A DNA stretch of 64,000 bases from Saprospirales bacterium (GTDB taxonomy: Bacteria; Bacteroidota; Bacteroidia; Chitinophagales; Saprospiraceae). The position numbers were made by a program, and so were the translations under genes. The notes beneath the pieces were generated by a model. The model saw nothing but the letters and a program-made list of their open reading frames with translations. It had not been told where the DNA came from and did not search any database. The DNA lies in assembly GCA_016711045.1 (NCBI GenBank), contig JADJTT010000012.1, positions 1-64,000 of the forward strand. Direction: 5' to 3'. This document shows, piece by piece, positions 45,249 to 54,109 of the stretch. Every line of letters begins with the position of its first letter. Within the stretch, counting starts at the first letter, position 1.

Positions 45249-46139
45249 CTAAAAACTAATCTCCCGTTCATCCCTCGTTTCTATCGAAAAGATCCCCACC
45301 CCTTTCTCAATATTGTCATGCACGACCACCGGTTCTGCAAACGGGTTGTCCTGGGCATTGCCGTAAAGGTCGAGGGTGCGGAGGAAAAGGTAGCGGTCGC
45401 GCGAGATGGAACGCAGCCGTACCTTGAGTTTAGCATCAGGTATTTCATGGATGTTGTCGAAAAAATAGGCCTTTAACGTATATTTCTTCCCATCGATCGG
45501 CCCGTCAGGGAAGAGCAGGCTGCCATTGTGGTATTCGACCAGCACATCCTCCGACTCCAGGTAAAGCGAATAACTGAAATCGCCCGAAAGCGTGTCGGAA
45601 ACGACGACGAAGGCTTCCACCTGATAGTAATTGTCCTCCCCCGCCGGATCCTGAAATTCCACGCTGAGGGTGTTTACCTTTTCGCCATCGGGACTGATGC
45701 CGCCCGCTGCTTTGTATTCCGCATTTAAAATGGGAACACGGGTTGGCATCGTCTGGTATGCCTCCACCGGCTCGTAGCCGGATGCAGCCACCTGCAAGGT
45801 GTAGGTATGCGGTGCATCGCCGATAGCCTCTCCCAATGCCAGGTAAAAGTGGCCTTCCCCTACAGGAGGAACCGTCTGCCAAGGGGCCCCATCCCGAAGC
45901 ACCGTGATTTCCGCGTCTTCAATTTTTACCGTATCCAGAACCACCGGATCCAAAATACCCGCACTCCGCGACACAAATACGATCAGCTTTGAATCCTGGG
46001 CCTTGAAATGTGCTGATACCGCCAGCACGGGCTCGTGCGCCGGAATGTCGATCTCTACAATCTGGTTGAAGAAGTTTTCGCCGCAGCCAGTTGCGGCAAT
46101 GAGCAGAAGGAAGAAGGAAAGGATATGGTAAGATTTCAT
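45249..46139 (-). CDS. DUF4249 lipoprotein
   Basis: 296 residues of the DUF4249 family. Lipoprotein signal (MKSYHILSFFLLLIAATGC, Cys19), conserved start VEIDIPAHEPVLAVSAHF, then beta-rich repeats with an Ig-like segment (TLQVAASGYEPVEAYQTMPTRVPI). DUF4249 proteins occur beside TonB receptors and are thought to be a SusD-like partner or an accessory surface protein; the function is not established. The receptor gene lies 40 bases upstream on the same strand, so the two form an operon. Confidence 0.88.
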   Translation of the reverse strand: MKSYHILSFFLLLIAATGCGENFFNQIVEIDIPAHEPVLAVSAHFKAQDSKLIVFVSRSAGILDPVVLDTVKIEDAEITVLRDGAPWQTVPPVGEGHFYLALGEAIGDAPHTYTLQVAASGYEPVEAYQTMPTRVPILNAEYKAAGGISPDGEKVNTLSVEFQDPAGEDNYYQVEAFVVVSDTLSGDFSYSLYLESEDVLVEYHNGSLLFPDGPIDGKKYTLKAYFFDNIHEIPDAKLKVRLRSISRDRYLFLRTLDLYGNAQDNPFAEPVVVHDNIEKGVGIFSIETRDEREISF

Positions 46140-46179
46140 AATTGGAGTTTTGTGAAGGGTGAAGACATCTCTTCACCAA

Positions 46180-48546
46180 TTAAAAATCAAAGTTATATGC
46201 CACCGACGGAATAATCGAAAACAAACTCACCTGCTTAAACACCCGGTCGCCTCCCTCCGTGGTAGCGGGGTAGACGTAATAGGGGTTCTTGCGGTTATAG
46301 ACGTTGTAGACACTCAGTACCCAGGTGCGCGCCCATTTCTTCTTTTGCTTGAAAAATTCGATCCCCAGGTCGAGGCGGTGATAGGGCTTCATGCGGAAGG
46401 AGTTCTTCTCGCCGATGGCCTCCACTTCTTGCAGGTACGCAAACTCCGTTCCGTTATACTCCTCCGTTATGGCGGTGAGATAGCGGTAGAGGGGTAAAGT
46501 AATAGCGTTGCCGGTGCCGTATACCCAGGTGCCGGAGATCGAGATGTTTTTGTTCAGTTGGTGGGAAAGCACGAGCTCCACATCATGGCGGCGGTCGTAT
46601 TTAAAAGGGTATCGGTTGCCACTGTTGATGTCGTCAAATTGACGCCAGTTCCAGGCGAGGGTGTAGCCGATCCAGCCGGTGGTCTTGCCTTCCTTTTTTT
46701 GAACGAACACTTCCAACCCGTAGGCTTCTCCGTCGCCTTGGGTGACCTTGTCCTGCCAGTCGTTTTCGATGCCCAGAAATTCGGCGCCCTCCCGGTAGGA
46801 GAGCACATTTTTCATTTGCTTGTAATAGCCTTCCAGACTCACTTCGTAGCCCTCGCCGAAGGTCTTTGCCGCACCGAGGGCCGCTTGCCAGGATTCCTGA
46901 GGCAGCACTCGTTTCGTGCTCGGCACCCACAGGTCGGTGGGCAGGCTCAGCGATTCGTTGGTGAGCAAATTGATAAATTGGGTCATGGTGGCGAAGGAGC
47001 CTTTCAGCGCTACATCGGCGGGCAGCAGGTAGCGCAGGCTTACCCGGGGTTGCAGGGAAAAGTATTGCTCCGGGTCATCCCCCAGCACCTGAAAAGCAGC
47101 TGCGTGCAGGCCGATATTGGCACGCAGGGCGCCCCAGCGCAGGTCGTCTTCCACATACAGCGCATACTCCATTGATCCGATCTTTTCCGAGCCCACCAGG
47201 GTGTCGATCTGAAGGTCATCGAAACCCACCTCCAGTTGCGTGACACCCGGATTGTAAGTGTGATGCGTGGCGCCGCCGCCGAAGCGCAGGTAGTGGTTGG
47301 GATTGGGAATGTAGTCGAAGTCGATCTTGCCACCCCAGTCGTGAATACCGGAGTTGTAGCGGGCGCCGAACGATTCTTTCAGCCCTTCCACCTCCGACTC
47401 GAACGCCGCCGAGAAGTCGAATTCGAATTGGCTGTAGGTCAGGGTGGTGTTGGCAAAGAGACGGTTGTTGAGCTGATAGTTCCAGCGCAGGGCCGTGGTG
47501 ATATTGCCCCAGTTCACCCCGTTTTCGGTGGCGAAATAGCCGCTGCCATCTTCGAAATCTTCTCTCGATTCAAAATAAAAGATATCGCTGCCGGTATAGC
47601 TGCTGAGGTAAAGCCGGTGCTTGTCGTTGATCTTGTAGTTGACTTTGGCATTGAGGTCGTAGAAGTATAATTTGGGCTTGAAAGATATTCCCTCCGGTTG
47701 TGCTGCGGCGATGATCGGCCGCATGAGCAGATCGACATACGTGCGCCGCCCGCTGAGCATAAACGAGGCACGATCCTTGACAATGGGGCCTTCCAGGGTG
47801 AGGCGGGACGCGATCAACCCCACACTTCCTTCCCCGTGAAATTCCCGGTCATTCCCCTCTTTCATATTGATCTCGATCACGGAAGAGAGCCGCCCTCCAT
47901 ACCGCGCCGGGAAGCCCCCTTTCGTGAGGGTGACATTCTTGATGGCATCTGCGTTGAACACCGAGAAAAAGCCCAGCAGGTGGGAGACGTTATATACAGG
48001 TACCCCATCGAGCAGGATGAGATTCTGATCGGGCGAGCCGCCGCGCACATACAGGCCGTTTTGCCCCTCGCCGCCCGATTGCACCCCAGGTAATAGCTGG
48101 ATCGCCTTGAGCACATCGACCTCTCCGAGCAGTGCCGGCATCTTCTTGATCATTTCGACCGGCACGTCCACCTTGCTCATTTGCACCGATTCTTCAATCC
48201 GTTCGATCTTGGACGCTTTCACTTCCACCGTTTCCAACTGCACGGATGCCGACAGGCGCAGGTTTAGCGTCGTATCCTTGGTGAGGACAAACGCATAGCG
48301 CTTCGGGGCATAGCCGATGTAGGAGATCTCGAGTGCCACCGTATCACCCACCGGGAGAGTCAGGCTGTAAAACCCATAAATATTCGCTACCGCGCCGCTG
48401 CCGGAGTGCGCGTCGAAGACCGTTGCGGAGATCAGTTCTTCTCCACTGTCGGCATCTTCGATATAGCCGCTGATGGTGGCTTTTTGGGCTGCCAGTGGAG
48501 AGAGGGCGAAGAGAGCGAAGAGGGTTGGGATTAAGATTGTCTTCAT
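46180..48546 (-). CDS. TonB-dependent receptor with carboxypeptidase-like domain (DUF4249 partner)
   Basis: 788 residues from ATG 48546 (MKTILIPTLFALFALSPLAAQ signal); upstream in-frame Met codons lie in an inverted repeat and are unlikely. CarboxypepD_reg-like domain (KATISGYIEDADSGEELISATVF), plug (MPALLGEVDVLKAIQLLPGVQSGGEGQNGLYVRGG, LLDGVPVYNVSHLLGFFSVFNADAIKNVTLTKGGFPARYGGRLSS) and a barrel ending in SVAYNFDF, whose terminal Phe is the usual outer-membrane signature. The ligand is unknown. Paired with the downstream DUF4249 lipoprotein. Confidence 0.93.
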   Translation of the reverse strand: MKTILIPTLFALFALSPLAAQKATISGYIEDADSGEELISATVFDAHSGSGAVANIYGFYSLTLPVGDTVALEISYIGYAPKRYAFVLTKDTTLNLRLSASVQLETVEVKASKIERIEESVQMSKVDVPVEMIKKMPALLGEVDVLKAIQLLPGVQSGGEGQNGLYVRGGSPDQNLILLDGVPVYNVSHLLGFFSVFNADAIKNVTLTKGGFPARYGGRLSSVIEINMKEGNDREFHGEGSVGLIASRLTLEGPIVKDRASFMLSGRRTYVDLLMRPIIAAAQPEGISFKPKLYFYDLNAKVNYKINDKHRLYLSSYTGSDIFYFESREDFEDGSGYFATENGVNWGNITTALRWNYQLNNRLFANTTLTYSQFEFDFSAAFESEVEGLKESFGARYNSGIHDWGGKIDFDYIPNPNHYLRFGGGATHHTYNPGVTQLEVGFDDLQIDTLVGSEKIGSMEYALYVEDDLRWGALRANIGLHAAAFQVLGDDPEQYFSLQPRVSLRYLLPADVALKGSFATMTQFINLLTNESLSLPTDLWVPSTKRVLPQESWQAALGAAKTFGEGYEVSLEGYYKQMKNVLSYREGAEFLGIENDWQDKVTQGDGEAYGLEVFVQKKEGKTTGWIGYTLAWNWRQFDDINSGNRYPFKYDRRHDVELVLSHQLNKNISISGTWVYGTGNAITLPLYRYLTAITEEYNGTEFAYLQEVEAIGEKNSFRMKPYHRLDLGIEFFKQKKKWARTWVLSVYNVYNRKNPYYVYPATTEGGDRVFKQVSLFSIIPSVAYNFDF

Positions 48547-48577
48547 TGGGGTGTTTTTTCTCTTTGTTTTCATATTG

Positions 48578-48674
48578 AACCGCAAAGGCGCTAAGGGCGC
48601 TAAGTGGGCGGACTTAACAATTACCAGTAAGTGCATAAGCACGATCTCTTAGCGCCCTTAGCGCCTTTGCGGTT
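48578..48674. repeat. Perfect 27-bp inverted repeat, AACCGCAAAGGCGCTAAG family
   Basis: Left arm 48578-48604 and right arm 48648-48674 are perfect complements (core CGCAAAGGCGCTAAGGGCG) around 43 bases. A diverged copy of the same element lies at 57025-57136. Both sit upstream of a minus-strand gene, in a divergent gap. The form suggests a small dispersed element or structured RNA. Confidence 0.8.
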
Positions 48675-48785
48675 AAAAAAATCGAATTCCAGAGATAGAG
48701 CCCACAAATATCCCAAAACGTTGGCTCCAAAACCGTTAATCCAGCGTTAAAGTCGACGAAGGGGTGTATTTTACAGGCCAAACCT

Positions 48786-49727
48786 GTGATAAAATTGATC
48801 CGTCACCTCCCCCATACCGCCATCGACCGCTCCCGCTACGACGCAAGCATCGCCGCCGCCGCCAACGGCATGCCCTACGCCTTCTCCTGGTACCTCGACG
48901 CCATGGCCGGCCGGTGGGATGTGCTCGTGCTGGGCGACTACGAAGCCGTCTGCCCCCTGCCGTGGAATGCGAAATGGTTGGGGTTGAAGCAAGTGTACCA
49001 GCCGTTTTTCTGCCAGCAGTTGGGGGTGTTTGCAAAGGAAATACCTTCTCCGGAGTTGGTTAAAAGCTTTCTGGATGCCATCCCCAATTCCTTCCGAAAG
49101 GTGCACTTGTGTTTGAATGAAAAAAATGCGGCAGGGAAATTGTCCGGCTGGGAAATCCACCAACGACCCAACTACCTCCTCCACCTCAACCGCCCCTTTG
49201 AAACCATCGAATCCCACTACGCCAAAAGTTTAAAAAAGCGTCTCCGCAAAGCCCGTACACTACACCAACTCGTGGAGTACCCCCTCTCACCAGAGGCCCT
49301 ATCAGCCCTTTACCAAAAACAAGTAGGCGACAAGGTCGAATGCCCCCCGGCTGCCTACCGCCACTTCGAGCAAGTCATGCATCAAGCCATAACCCGCAAG
49401 CTCGGAACCATCTGGGGCGCCACCGATTCAGCGGGCGAACTCACCGTTGCCGGCTTCTTCCTCCAAAGCCATAATCGCCTCATCAACGTCTTCGGCGCCA
49501 GTACGCCAAAAGGCAAAAAGCTCCACTCCATGCACTTTTTGCTCGACGCCCTCATCCGGAAGCATGCAGGCCAGGATTGGGTGCTGGATTTTGAAGGGTC
49601 GGCGATCCCTTCGATCGCGGTTTTTTTTGGAAGCTTTGGGGCGAGAGAGGTGCATTACACCTGTGTGGGGAGGGATGGGATGCCTGGGGTATTGAAAAGG
49701 ATAAAAAAAGCATATAGGAACTTCTAG
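48786..49727 (+). CDS. GNAT/FemAB-like acetyltransferase-fold protein
   Basis: 313 residues. The middle and C-terminal part (about 130-300) resembles the Acetyltransf_6/FemAB-like GNAT fold: SHYAKSLKKRLRKARTLHQL, then GELTVAGFFLQSHNRLINVFGAS, and LLDALIRKHAGQDWVLDFEGS (the family's F-E-G-S motif). Such proteins often transfer amino-acyl or acyl groups in cell-envelope or polysaccharide biosynthesis. No partner enzymes are adjacent, so the substrate is unknown. The start ATG at 48786 follows the inverted repeat by about 110 bases. Confidence 0.75.
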   Translation: MIKLIRHLPHTAIDRSRYDASIAAAANGMPYAFSWYLDAMAGRWDVLVLGDYEAVCPLPWNAKWLGLKQVYQPFFCQQLGVFAKEIPSPELVKSFLDAIPNSFRKVHLCLNEKNAAGKLSGWEIHQRPNYLLHLNRPFETIESHYAKSLKKRLRKARTLHQLVEYPLSPEALSALYQKQVGDKVECPPAAYRHFEQVMHQAITRKLGTIWGATDSAGELTVAGFFLQSHNRLINVFGASTPKGKKLHSMHFLLDALIRKHAGQDWVLDFEGSAIPSIAVFFGSFGAREVHYTCVGRDGMPGVLKRIKKAYRNF

Positions 49728-49784
49728 CATTCCCCCCGCGTTTAATTTTTATTGTAAATTGCATAAAAGCTAAAAAGCGAACCC

Positions 49785-49974
49785 ATGCAAATCATCACCA
49801 TTGAACTGCTCGACGACAAAGCCCTTGCTTTGCTCAAACAATTGGAGCAGCTTCATATACTTCGCTTGATCAGCCCTGGAAAGCCGGTTTCCAAACCAAA
49901 ACGCCAATGGGCAGGTAGCATTTCCAAAGAATCTGCCAGAAATATGCTTCAGCATCTGGAACAAAGCCGGGATG

Positions 49975-49990
<16 letters not shown>
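49785..49990 (+). CDS. Antitoxin-like small protein, 3' end disrupted
   Basis: About 69 residues are credible: MQIITIELLDDKALALLKQL, a Lys/Pro hinge (GKPVSKPKRQW), then SISKESARNMLQHLEQSRDEWERGI. The beta-strand start followed by a basic middle and an acidic S-R-D-E-W-E-R end are typical of Bacteroidota antitoxins paired with PIN or RelE toxins; relatives usually stop just after that end. Here the frame runs on into an implausible G-rich sequence, so the true stop and any toxin partner have been lost at the disturbed stretch. The family assignment is by pattern only. Confidence 0.55.
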
Positions 49991-50170
<180 letters not shown>

Positions 50171-50245
50171 TGGCACGAGGTGATGTCCCCGGGTTTTCGT
50201 TCTTCCCTTTAAAGTAGGCAGTTGTCCTTAGGGGGTTTATTTTCT

Positions 50246-50472
50246 GAATCAGGGGAGGCTATCCCCATGTGGGGATAAATAAAGTTATGCTGACAGAAAA
50301 CACTCAAGAACCTGTTGTAGTGCCGAAGTCCCCTTCGGCACCATTGAGCTAAATGTCCCGATGTTCCGAAATGGGTCGAATCTATAATTGGGACATCCCT
50401 GTTTTTCTGAAGGCTGGGTGTCGAAGAGGACTTCGACACTACATTTTGAAAGAAATCTGTCATGGGTAGAAT
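50246..50472. repeat. Structured 226-bp repeat, copy A
   Basis: First of two near-identical copies; the second starts at 50635. It contains a TATCCCCA/TGGGGATA hairpin, a GTAGTGCCGAAGTC arm pairing with GACTTCGACACTAC across about 110 bases, two local hairpins in those arms (GTGCCGAAG...CTTCGGCAC and GTGTCGAAG...CTTCGACAC), and an inner ATGTCCCGAT/ATTGGGACAT stem. Open frames on the minus strand in both copies are short and look incidental. Confidence 0.85.
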
Positions 50473-50634
50473 TCACAGGATTTTAGAATTTTCAGAATTC
50501 GGGCAGCTCAAGTCCATTATTAATCCTGAAAGATAATTCGCACACCTGGCATCTCCCGTCAGGGCAATCACATCAATCATAAAAATCATCGTTCAGACAG
50601 TTGCCCAGCCTGAGCAACCCTCCATTTTTGTTTG

Positions 50635-50860
50635 GAATCAGGGGATACTATCCCTGTGTAGGGATAAATAAAGTTATGCTGACAAAAACACTCAAGAGCC
50701 TGTTGTAGTGCCGAAGTCCCCTTCGGCACCATTGAGCTAAATGTCCCAATGTTCCGAAATGGGTCGAATCTATAATTGGGACATCCCTGTTTTTCTGAAG
50801 GCTGGGTGTCGAAGAGGACTTCGACACTACATTTTGAAAGAAATCTGTCATGGGCAGAAT
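50635..50860. repeat. Structured 226-bp repeat, copy B
   Basis: Second copy. Compared with copy A the first hairpin reads TATCCCTG/TAGGGATA: a C-to-T change in one arm is matched by G-to-A in the other, and the inner stem ATGTCCCAAT/ATTGGGACAT is now perfect where copy A has a G-T pair. These paired changes indicate that the fold, as RNA or single-stranded DNA, has been preserved. The copies are separated by about 160 unrelated bases. Confidence 0.85.
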
Positions 50861-50950
50861 TTGAGAATTTTCAGAATCCGGTCCGCTCCATTCCTTCCTA
50901 AATTCTGAAAATTCTAAAATCCTGTAAATTCTGATTCTCACAAAAAAGGG

Positions 50951-53137
50951 TTAATTGGAGTCCTGCGCAAGCCTGAACCCGTTGTAGTCGTACCGGTTGA
51001 TACCATTGAACCAGTTGCGAACCGACACGTGACAGTTCCTTGCAGGATTGACCCACGACCCGCCGCGAAGAACCCGACGAATATTATCCCCTGACAACCA
51101 GGCCTGCCCATTGGTTGGAGCTCCATTGTAAGAGTCGTTCCAATAGTCCTGGCACCACTCCCACACATTCCCGCTCATATCAAATATGCCGAGTTCATTG
51201 GCCTTTTTCTGCCCCACCGGTTTAGTCCCTCCACCAGAATTGGAGGTATACCAACCCACTTCATCCAGATTGTTACTGCCAGAATACTTATAGCCCTGGC
51301 TCTTTTTCCCGCCCCGGGCTGCGTATTCCCATTCAGCTTCGGTGGGGAGGCGGTATTTTCTCCCCGGCTTCTGTTTACTTAGCCATTCACAATACGCCAC
51401 TGCATCATTCCAACTCACATGAATTACAGGGTGGTTCTCTTCTTTTGAAGTCCTTAAAGTTCCACTTTCATCATGCCTCCAGTTTACTCCCTTCTTTGCC
51501 TCCCAGGAACTTCCATTCCAGATGTAGCTGGAGCCCTCCTTTTCTGCATCAGTTAAGTATTTTGTCTGGTCAATGAAGGCTTTAAACTCACTATATGTCA
51601 CTTCATATTTCCCCATATAAAAAGGCTTAACCGTCACCTGGTGCACGGGTTTTTCATCATCATCACACTCGCTCCCCTGCTCGCCAGTGCAGCCCATGGT
51701 GAAGGTCCCGCCTTCGACAAAGACTAAATTCGGCCCCGGTGGGGGAAAATTTTGACGGACTATGAAGGAGCTAGTGTATCCTGCGGATTTTACTTTCCCC
51801 AGTACTGCTATCGCTTCAGCTTCTGTTTTATATAGGCCAATTCGAATTTTCTGATAGGGGGGTTCATCCAGGATATACACTGGCCCAATATCGGCCAGTT
51901 TGGGAAGATCAGCCTCCAGAAATTGCCTATTGGTAGACACTCTGGCCTGTATGGCAAAACCTTGAAAACCCTCGGAGTCGGACGGAGTTTCATTCAAAGA
52001 AAGGTCATCAGCTGGTTTCCTGCCCGCAGGCATGTCACCGATGGTGGGAGATCTGAGGGCTATATCTGCCAGCTCGCGGTAGGCGCCGGAGGGGTAATCG
52101 GCGAGGTATTTTTCATAGGCTGCCTTCGTATCGGTAGCCTTGGCTTGCAGCCAGGCTCCATAGTCCTCGAACTGGGCGATGCGCTGATCGGCCAGTGGCT
52201 GAAACTCGCCTTTTGGGAAGCGGGCCCGGTACAATTGATAGGCATTCAGGTTATTAGCGGCTTTAGCCTCCTCCCAAGCCTGGCGATCGAGGAAGGGGTC
52301 GGCTGAAGGAATAGCGTTTCTTTCATAAAAAAACAAAAACGCCGACCGCACATCATCGTCGCCAAAATTGCCGCCCCGTGGCGTAGGCGACGCCTTCTGC
52401 AAATAATTGGCAAACAGCTCCGAGGAGGTCATAAACCCGGCCGGGCTTTGGAACGCATCCAGGCCTTCCAGCATCTTGCGGGCAAAGTTGGAGCGGTCGG
52501 GCGTCATATCGCCCACGGCATCGGAGGTGAAGAAGAGACGGGCTTTGTATTGCCTGTGGTTTTGAAGGGTCTTTTCTACCTCGCTCAACTCGCCGATCCG
52601 CTGGAAAGAATGATCGGGTTTGTTCCCTCTGTCAGGGTCTAAGTTGGCGCTGTAACAGGCATCTACCGCCACCAGGATGTGATTGCAGTTGATCTCGTTG
52701 ATCAGGTTGCGTAGGAAACCGTAGCCGAGCCCCGAGCGGTGCGGCACATTTGGATCGGCATCGGCAGGCAGGAAGTAGCCATCGCCGTAGTATTCTTTGC
52801 CATGCCCCGAAAAGAAGATCAACAACTGCCCGTCGGAGGGATACCGATTGTCGAGGTTGCGGGCGTATTTATCGCGGTATTCATTGAGCTTTTGCTCGAT
52901 CTGCACCAACGTCGGATTGCGCATAACCAACGTATCGAAACCGAAACGCTGGTACAATTCCCCCGCTATGTCGGTCGCATTTTTTACCGGATTCTGCAGG
53001 TCCGACAACCCGGCATTCCGGTAATCATTGACTGCAATGAATAAAGCGCGATCCTGCCCGGAGCGAACAACCGGAGCGTAATGATCTGTCGCACTCAGCA
53101 ATAGGGAGGCGACAGCTAAATAAATAAGATTTTTCAT
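50951..53137 (-). CDS. Caspase-like peptidase fused to SPOR-like and FGE-sulfatase/lectin-fold domains
   Basis: 728 residues from ATG 53137 (MKNLIYLAVASLLLSAT signal); seven codons further upstream are possible. Caspase p20-like domain (about 28-250) with catalytic His112 in FFSGHGKE and Cys161 in VAVDACYSAN, an alpha-helical TPR-like linker (about 285-370), a SPOR-like region (about 395-460, ARVSTNRQFLEADL...KSAGYTSSFIV) and a formylglycine-generating-enzyme/C-type-lectin domain (about 470-728: FVEGGTFTMGCTGE, YRLPTEAEWEYAARGG, MSGNVWEWCQDYW). The last 35 residues have the codon pattern of a DGR variable region. It lies just downstream of the EAD11/membrane gene on the same strand, suggesting a ligand-binding domain that controls a protease. 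Export to the periplasm is inferred from the signal. Confidence 0.9.
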   Translation of the reverse strand: MKNLIYLAVASLLLSATDHYAPVVRSGQDRALFIAVNDYRNAGLSDLQNPVKNATDIAGELYQRFGFDTLVMRNPTLVQIEQKLNEYRDKYARNLDNRYPSDGQLLIFFSGHGKEYYGDGYFLPADADPNVPHRSGLGYGFLRNLINEINCNHILVAVDACYSANLDPDRGNKPDHSFQRIGELSEVEKTLQNHRQYKARLFFTSDAVGDMTPDRSNFARKMLEGLDAFQSPAGFMTSSELFANYLQKASPTPRGGNFGDDDVRSAFLFFYERNAIPSADPFLDRQAWEEAKAANNLNAYQLYRARFPKGEFQPLADQRIAQFEDYGAWLQAKATDTKAAYEKYLADYPSGAYRELADIALRSPTIGDMPAGRKPADDLSLNETPSDSEGFQGFAIQARVSTNRQFLEADLPKLADIGPVYILDEPPYQKIRIGLYKTEAEAIAVLGKVKSAGYTSSFIVRQNFPPPGPNLVFVEGGTFTMGCTGEQGSECDDDEKPVHQVTVKPFYMGKYEVTYSEFKAFIDQTKYLTDAEKEGSSYIWNGSSWEAKKGVNWRHDESGTLRTSKEENHPVIHVSWNDAVAYCEWLSKQKPGRKYRLPTEAEWEYAARGGKKSQGYKYSGSNNLDEVGWYTSNSGGGTKPVGQKKANELGIFDMSGNVWEWCQDYWNDSYNGAPTNGQAWLSGDNIRRVLRGGSWVNPARNCHVSVRNWFNGINRYDYNGFRLAQDSN
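50954..51055 (-). other. Candidate DGR variable region at the 3' end of the caspase-FGE gene
   Basis: From W of GGSW to the end (50954-51055) the protein is rich in N, Y, D and W: WVNPARNCHVSVRNWFNG, then INRYDYNGFRLAQ. At positions that vary in known lectin-fold DGR targets, the codons all end in C or T (GTC, AAT, CCT, CAC, GTT, TTC, GGT, ATC, TAC, GAC, TAC, AAC), as expected if AAC/AAT template codons were hit by adenine mutagenesis. No template repeat or reverse transcriptase is seen in the window. Confidence 0.5.
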
Positions 53138-53248
53138 AGGGCTCATTATGGTCTGCACTGTGATTTATGTGATTTTTTTGATCCCCATGATCAAATCAGC
53201 ATAATCATAGAAATCACAAAAATCACAGTTCAGACAAAAAATCACAGT

Positions 53249-54063
53249 TCAGACAAAAAACCTTTTCACCCAATACCCCCCCATCACCCCAAACCCCACA
53301 CACCACAAGCCAATCGCCACCTCCATCGGCCAAAACCGCTCCCCAAACAACCCCCCAACCGATTTTTCATACAAGAAAAAATAAACGCCCAGCAAATATC
53401 CCCCCAGGCTCAGCAAAAACAAAAACCCCCGTACGGGCGAAACACTTTCGCCCCTTTTCATTCCGGGCGAAACACTTTCGCCCCTTTTCATTCCGGGCGA
53501 AACACTTTCGCCCCTTTCATTCCGGGCGAAACACTTTCGCCCACGCCATTTTGGGGGCGAAAATATTTCGCCCCTACCATCCGCATCCAAACCCCATACC
53601 CCACAACCACCGGCAACAACAACACCATAACCGCCGCCAGGGAAAACGCCCCATTCGTCAAACTCCCCAAATCCCAAAATACAAACACGCCCAGCAACGC
53701 CACTACCTGCGTCAACGCCAGCATAATCCCGGCAAAGGTCCGGAACTTGGTCCGCGGCGCCTCGGGCAACGCCTCCTGCATCGCCTGTCGTTCTTTGGCC
53801 GTGGGTCCGGGAGTGCCTTCCTCCAGGTGATCCAGGATCTCCAGCAGGGTATTGGCAATACGGGTTTCATTGACGCTCCAGACTTCGGAGGTGATGAGGT
53901 TTTTGCGGTGGAGGTCGCCGTTCTCCCGGTAGCGACGCGACAGGTCGATCAGTTCCCGCTCCCAGTCGCGCAGACCTTCGCTGCGGGCGTGGGTAGTAAG
54001 GGCCTCAATGGCCTGCCTCAGCTCGTTTTGCTCGATCCAATGCTGTAATGCTGGTTTGTCCAT
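53249..54063 (-). pseudogene. EAD11 adaptor domain with membrane segments, frameshifted within internal repeats
   Basis: Start MDKPALQHWIEQNELRQAIE at 54063. Residues about 1-85 match effector-associated domain 11 (LIDLSRRYRENGDLHRKNLI, then SVNETRIANTLLEILDHLEEG), the same domain as in the SIR2-like protein at 13-14 kb. Two membrane helices follow (about 108-155), then a run of GESVSPGMKR repeats encoded by palindromic DNA repeats, then two more membrane helices (FLFLLSLGGYLLGVYFFLYE and the C-terminal segment). One repeat unit is 29 rather than 30 bases, lacking one T at about 53514-53517. That ends the protein early; restoring it gives 271 residues. It lies about 110 bases upstream of the caspase-FGE gene on the same strand and is a plausible membrane partner. 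Confidence 0.75.
53431..53577. repeat. Tandem GGGCGAA...TTCGCCC palindromes inside the EAD11 gene
   Basis: Four copies of GGGCGAAACACTTTCGCCC begin at 53435, 53465, 53495 and 53524, spaced 30, 30 and 29 bases. A fifth, diverged palindrome (GGGGCGAAAATATTTCGCCC) lies at about 53554-53575. On the minus strand the 30-base units translate as GESVSPGMKR. The 29-base spacing causes the frameshift. Confidence 0.9.
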
Positions 54064-54109
54064 GTATTTTTTTGTAAAATTTTAAGTAAGCGCGCCTTTG
54101 TGCGCTTAC

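Noticed and set aside
50209..50941. Similar open frames on the minus strand within the two 226-bp repeats
   Set aside because: The shared peptide is explained by the DNA repeat; the copies show hairpin-preserving changes rather than codon-preserving ones, and no start signal is convincing.
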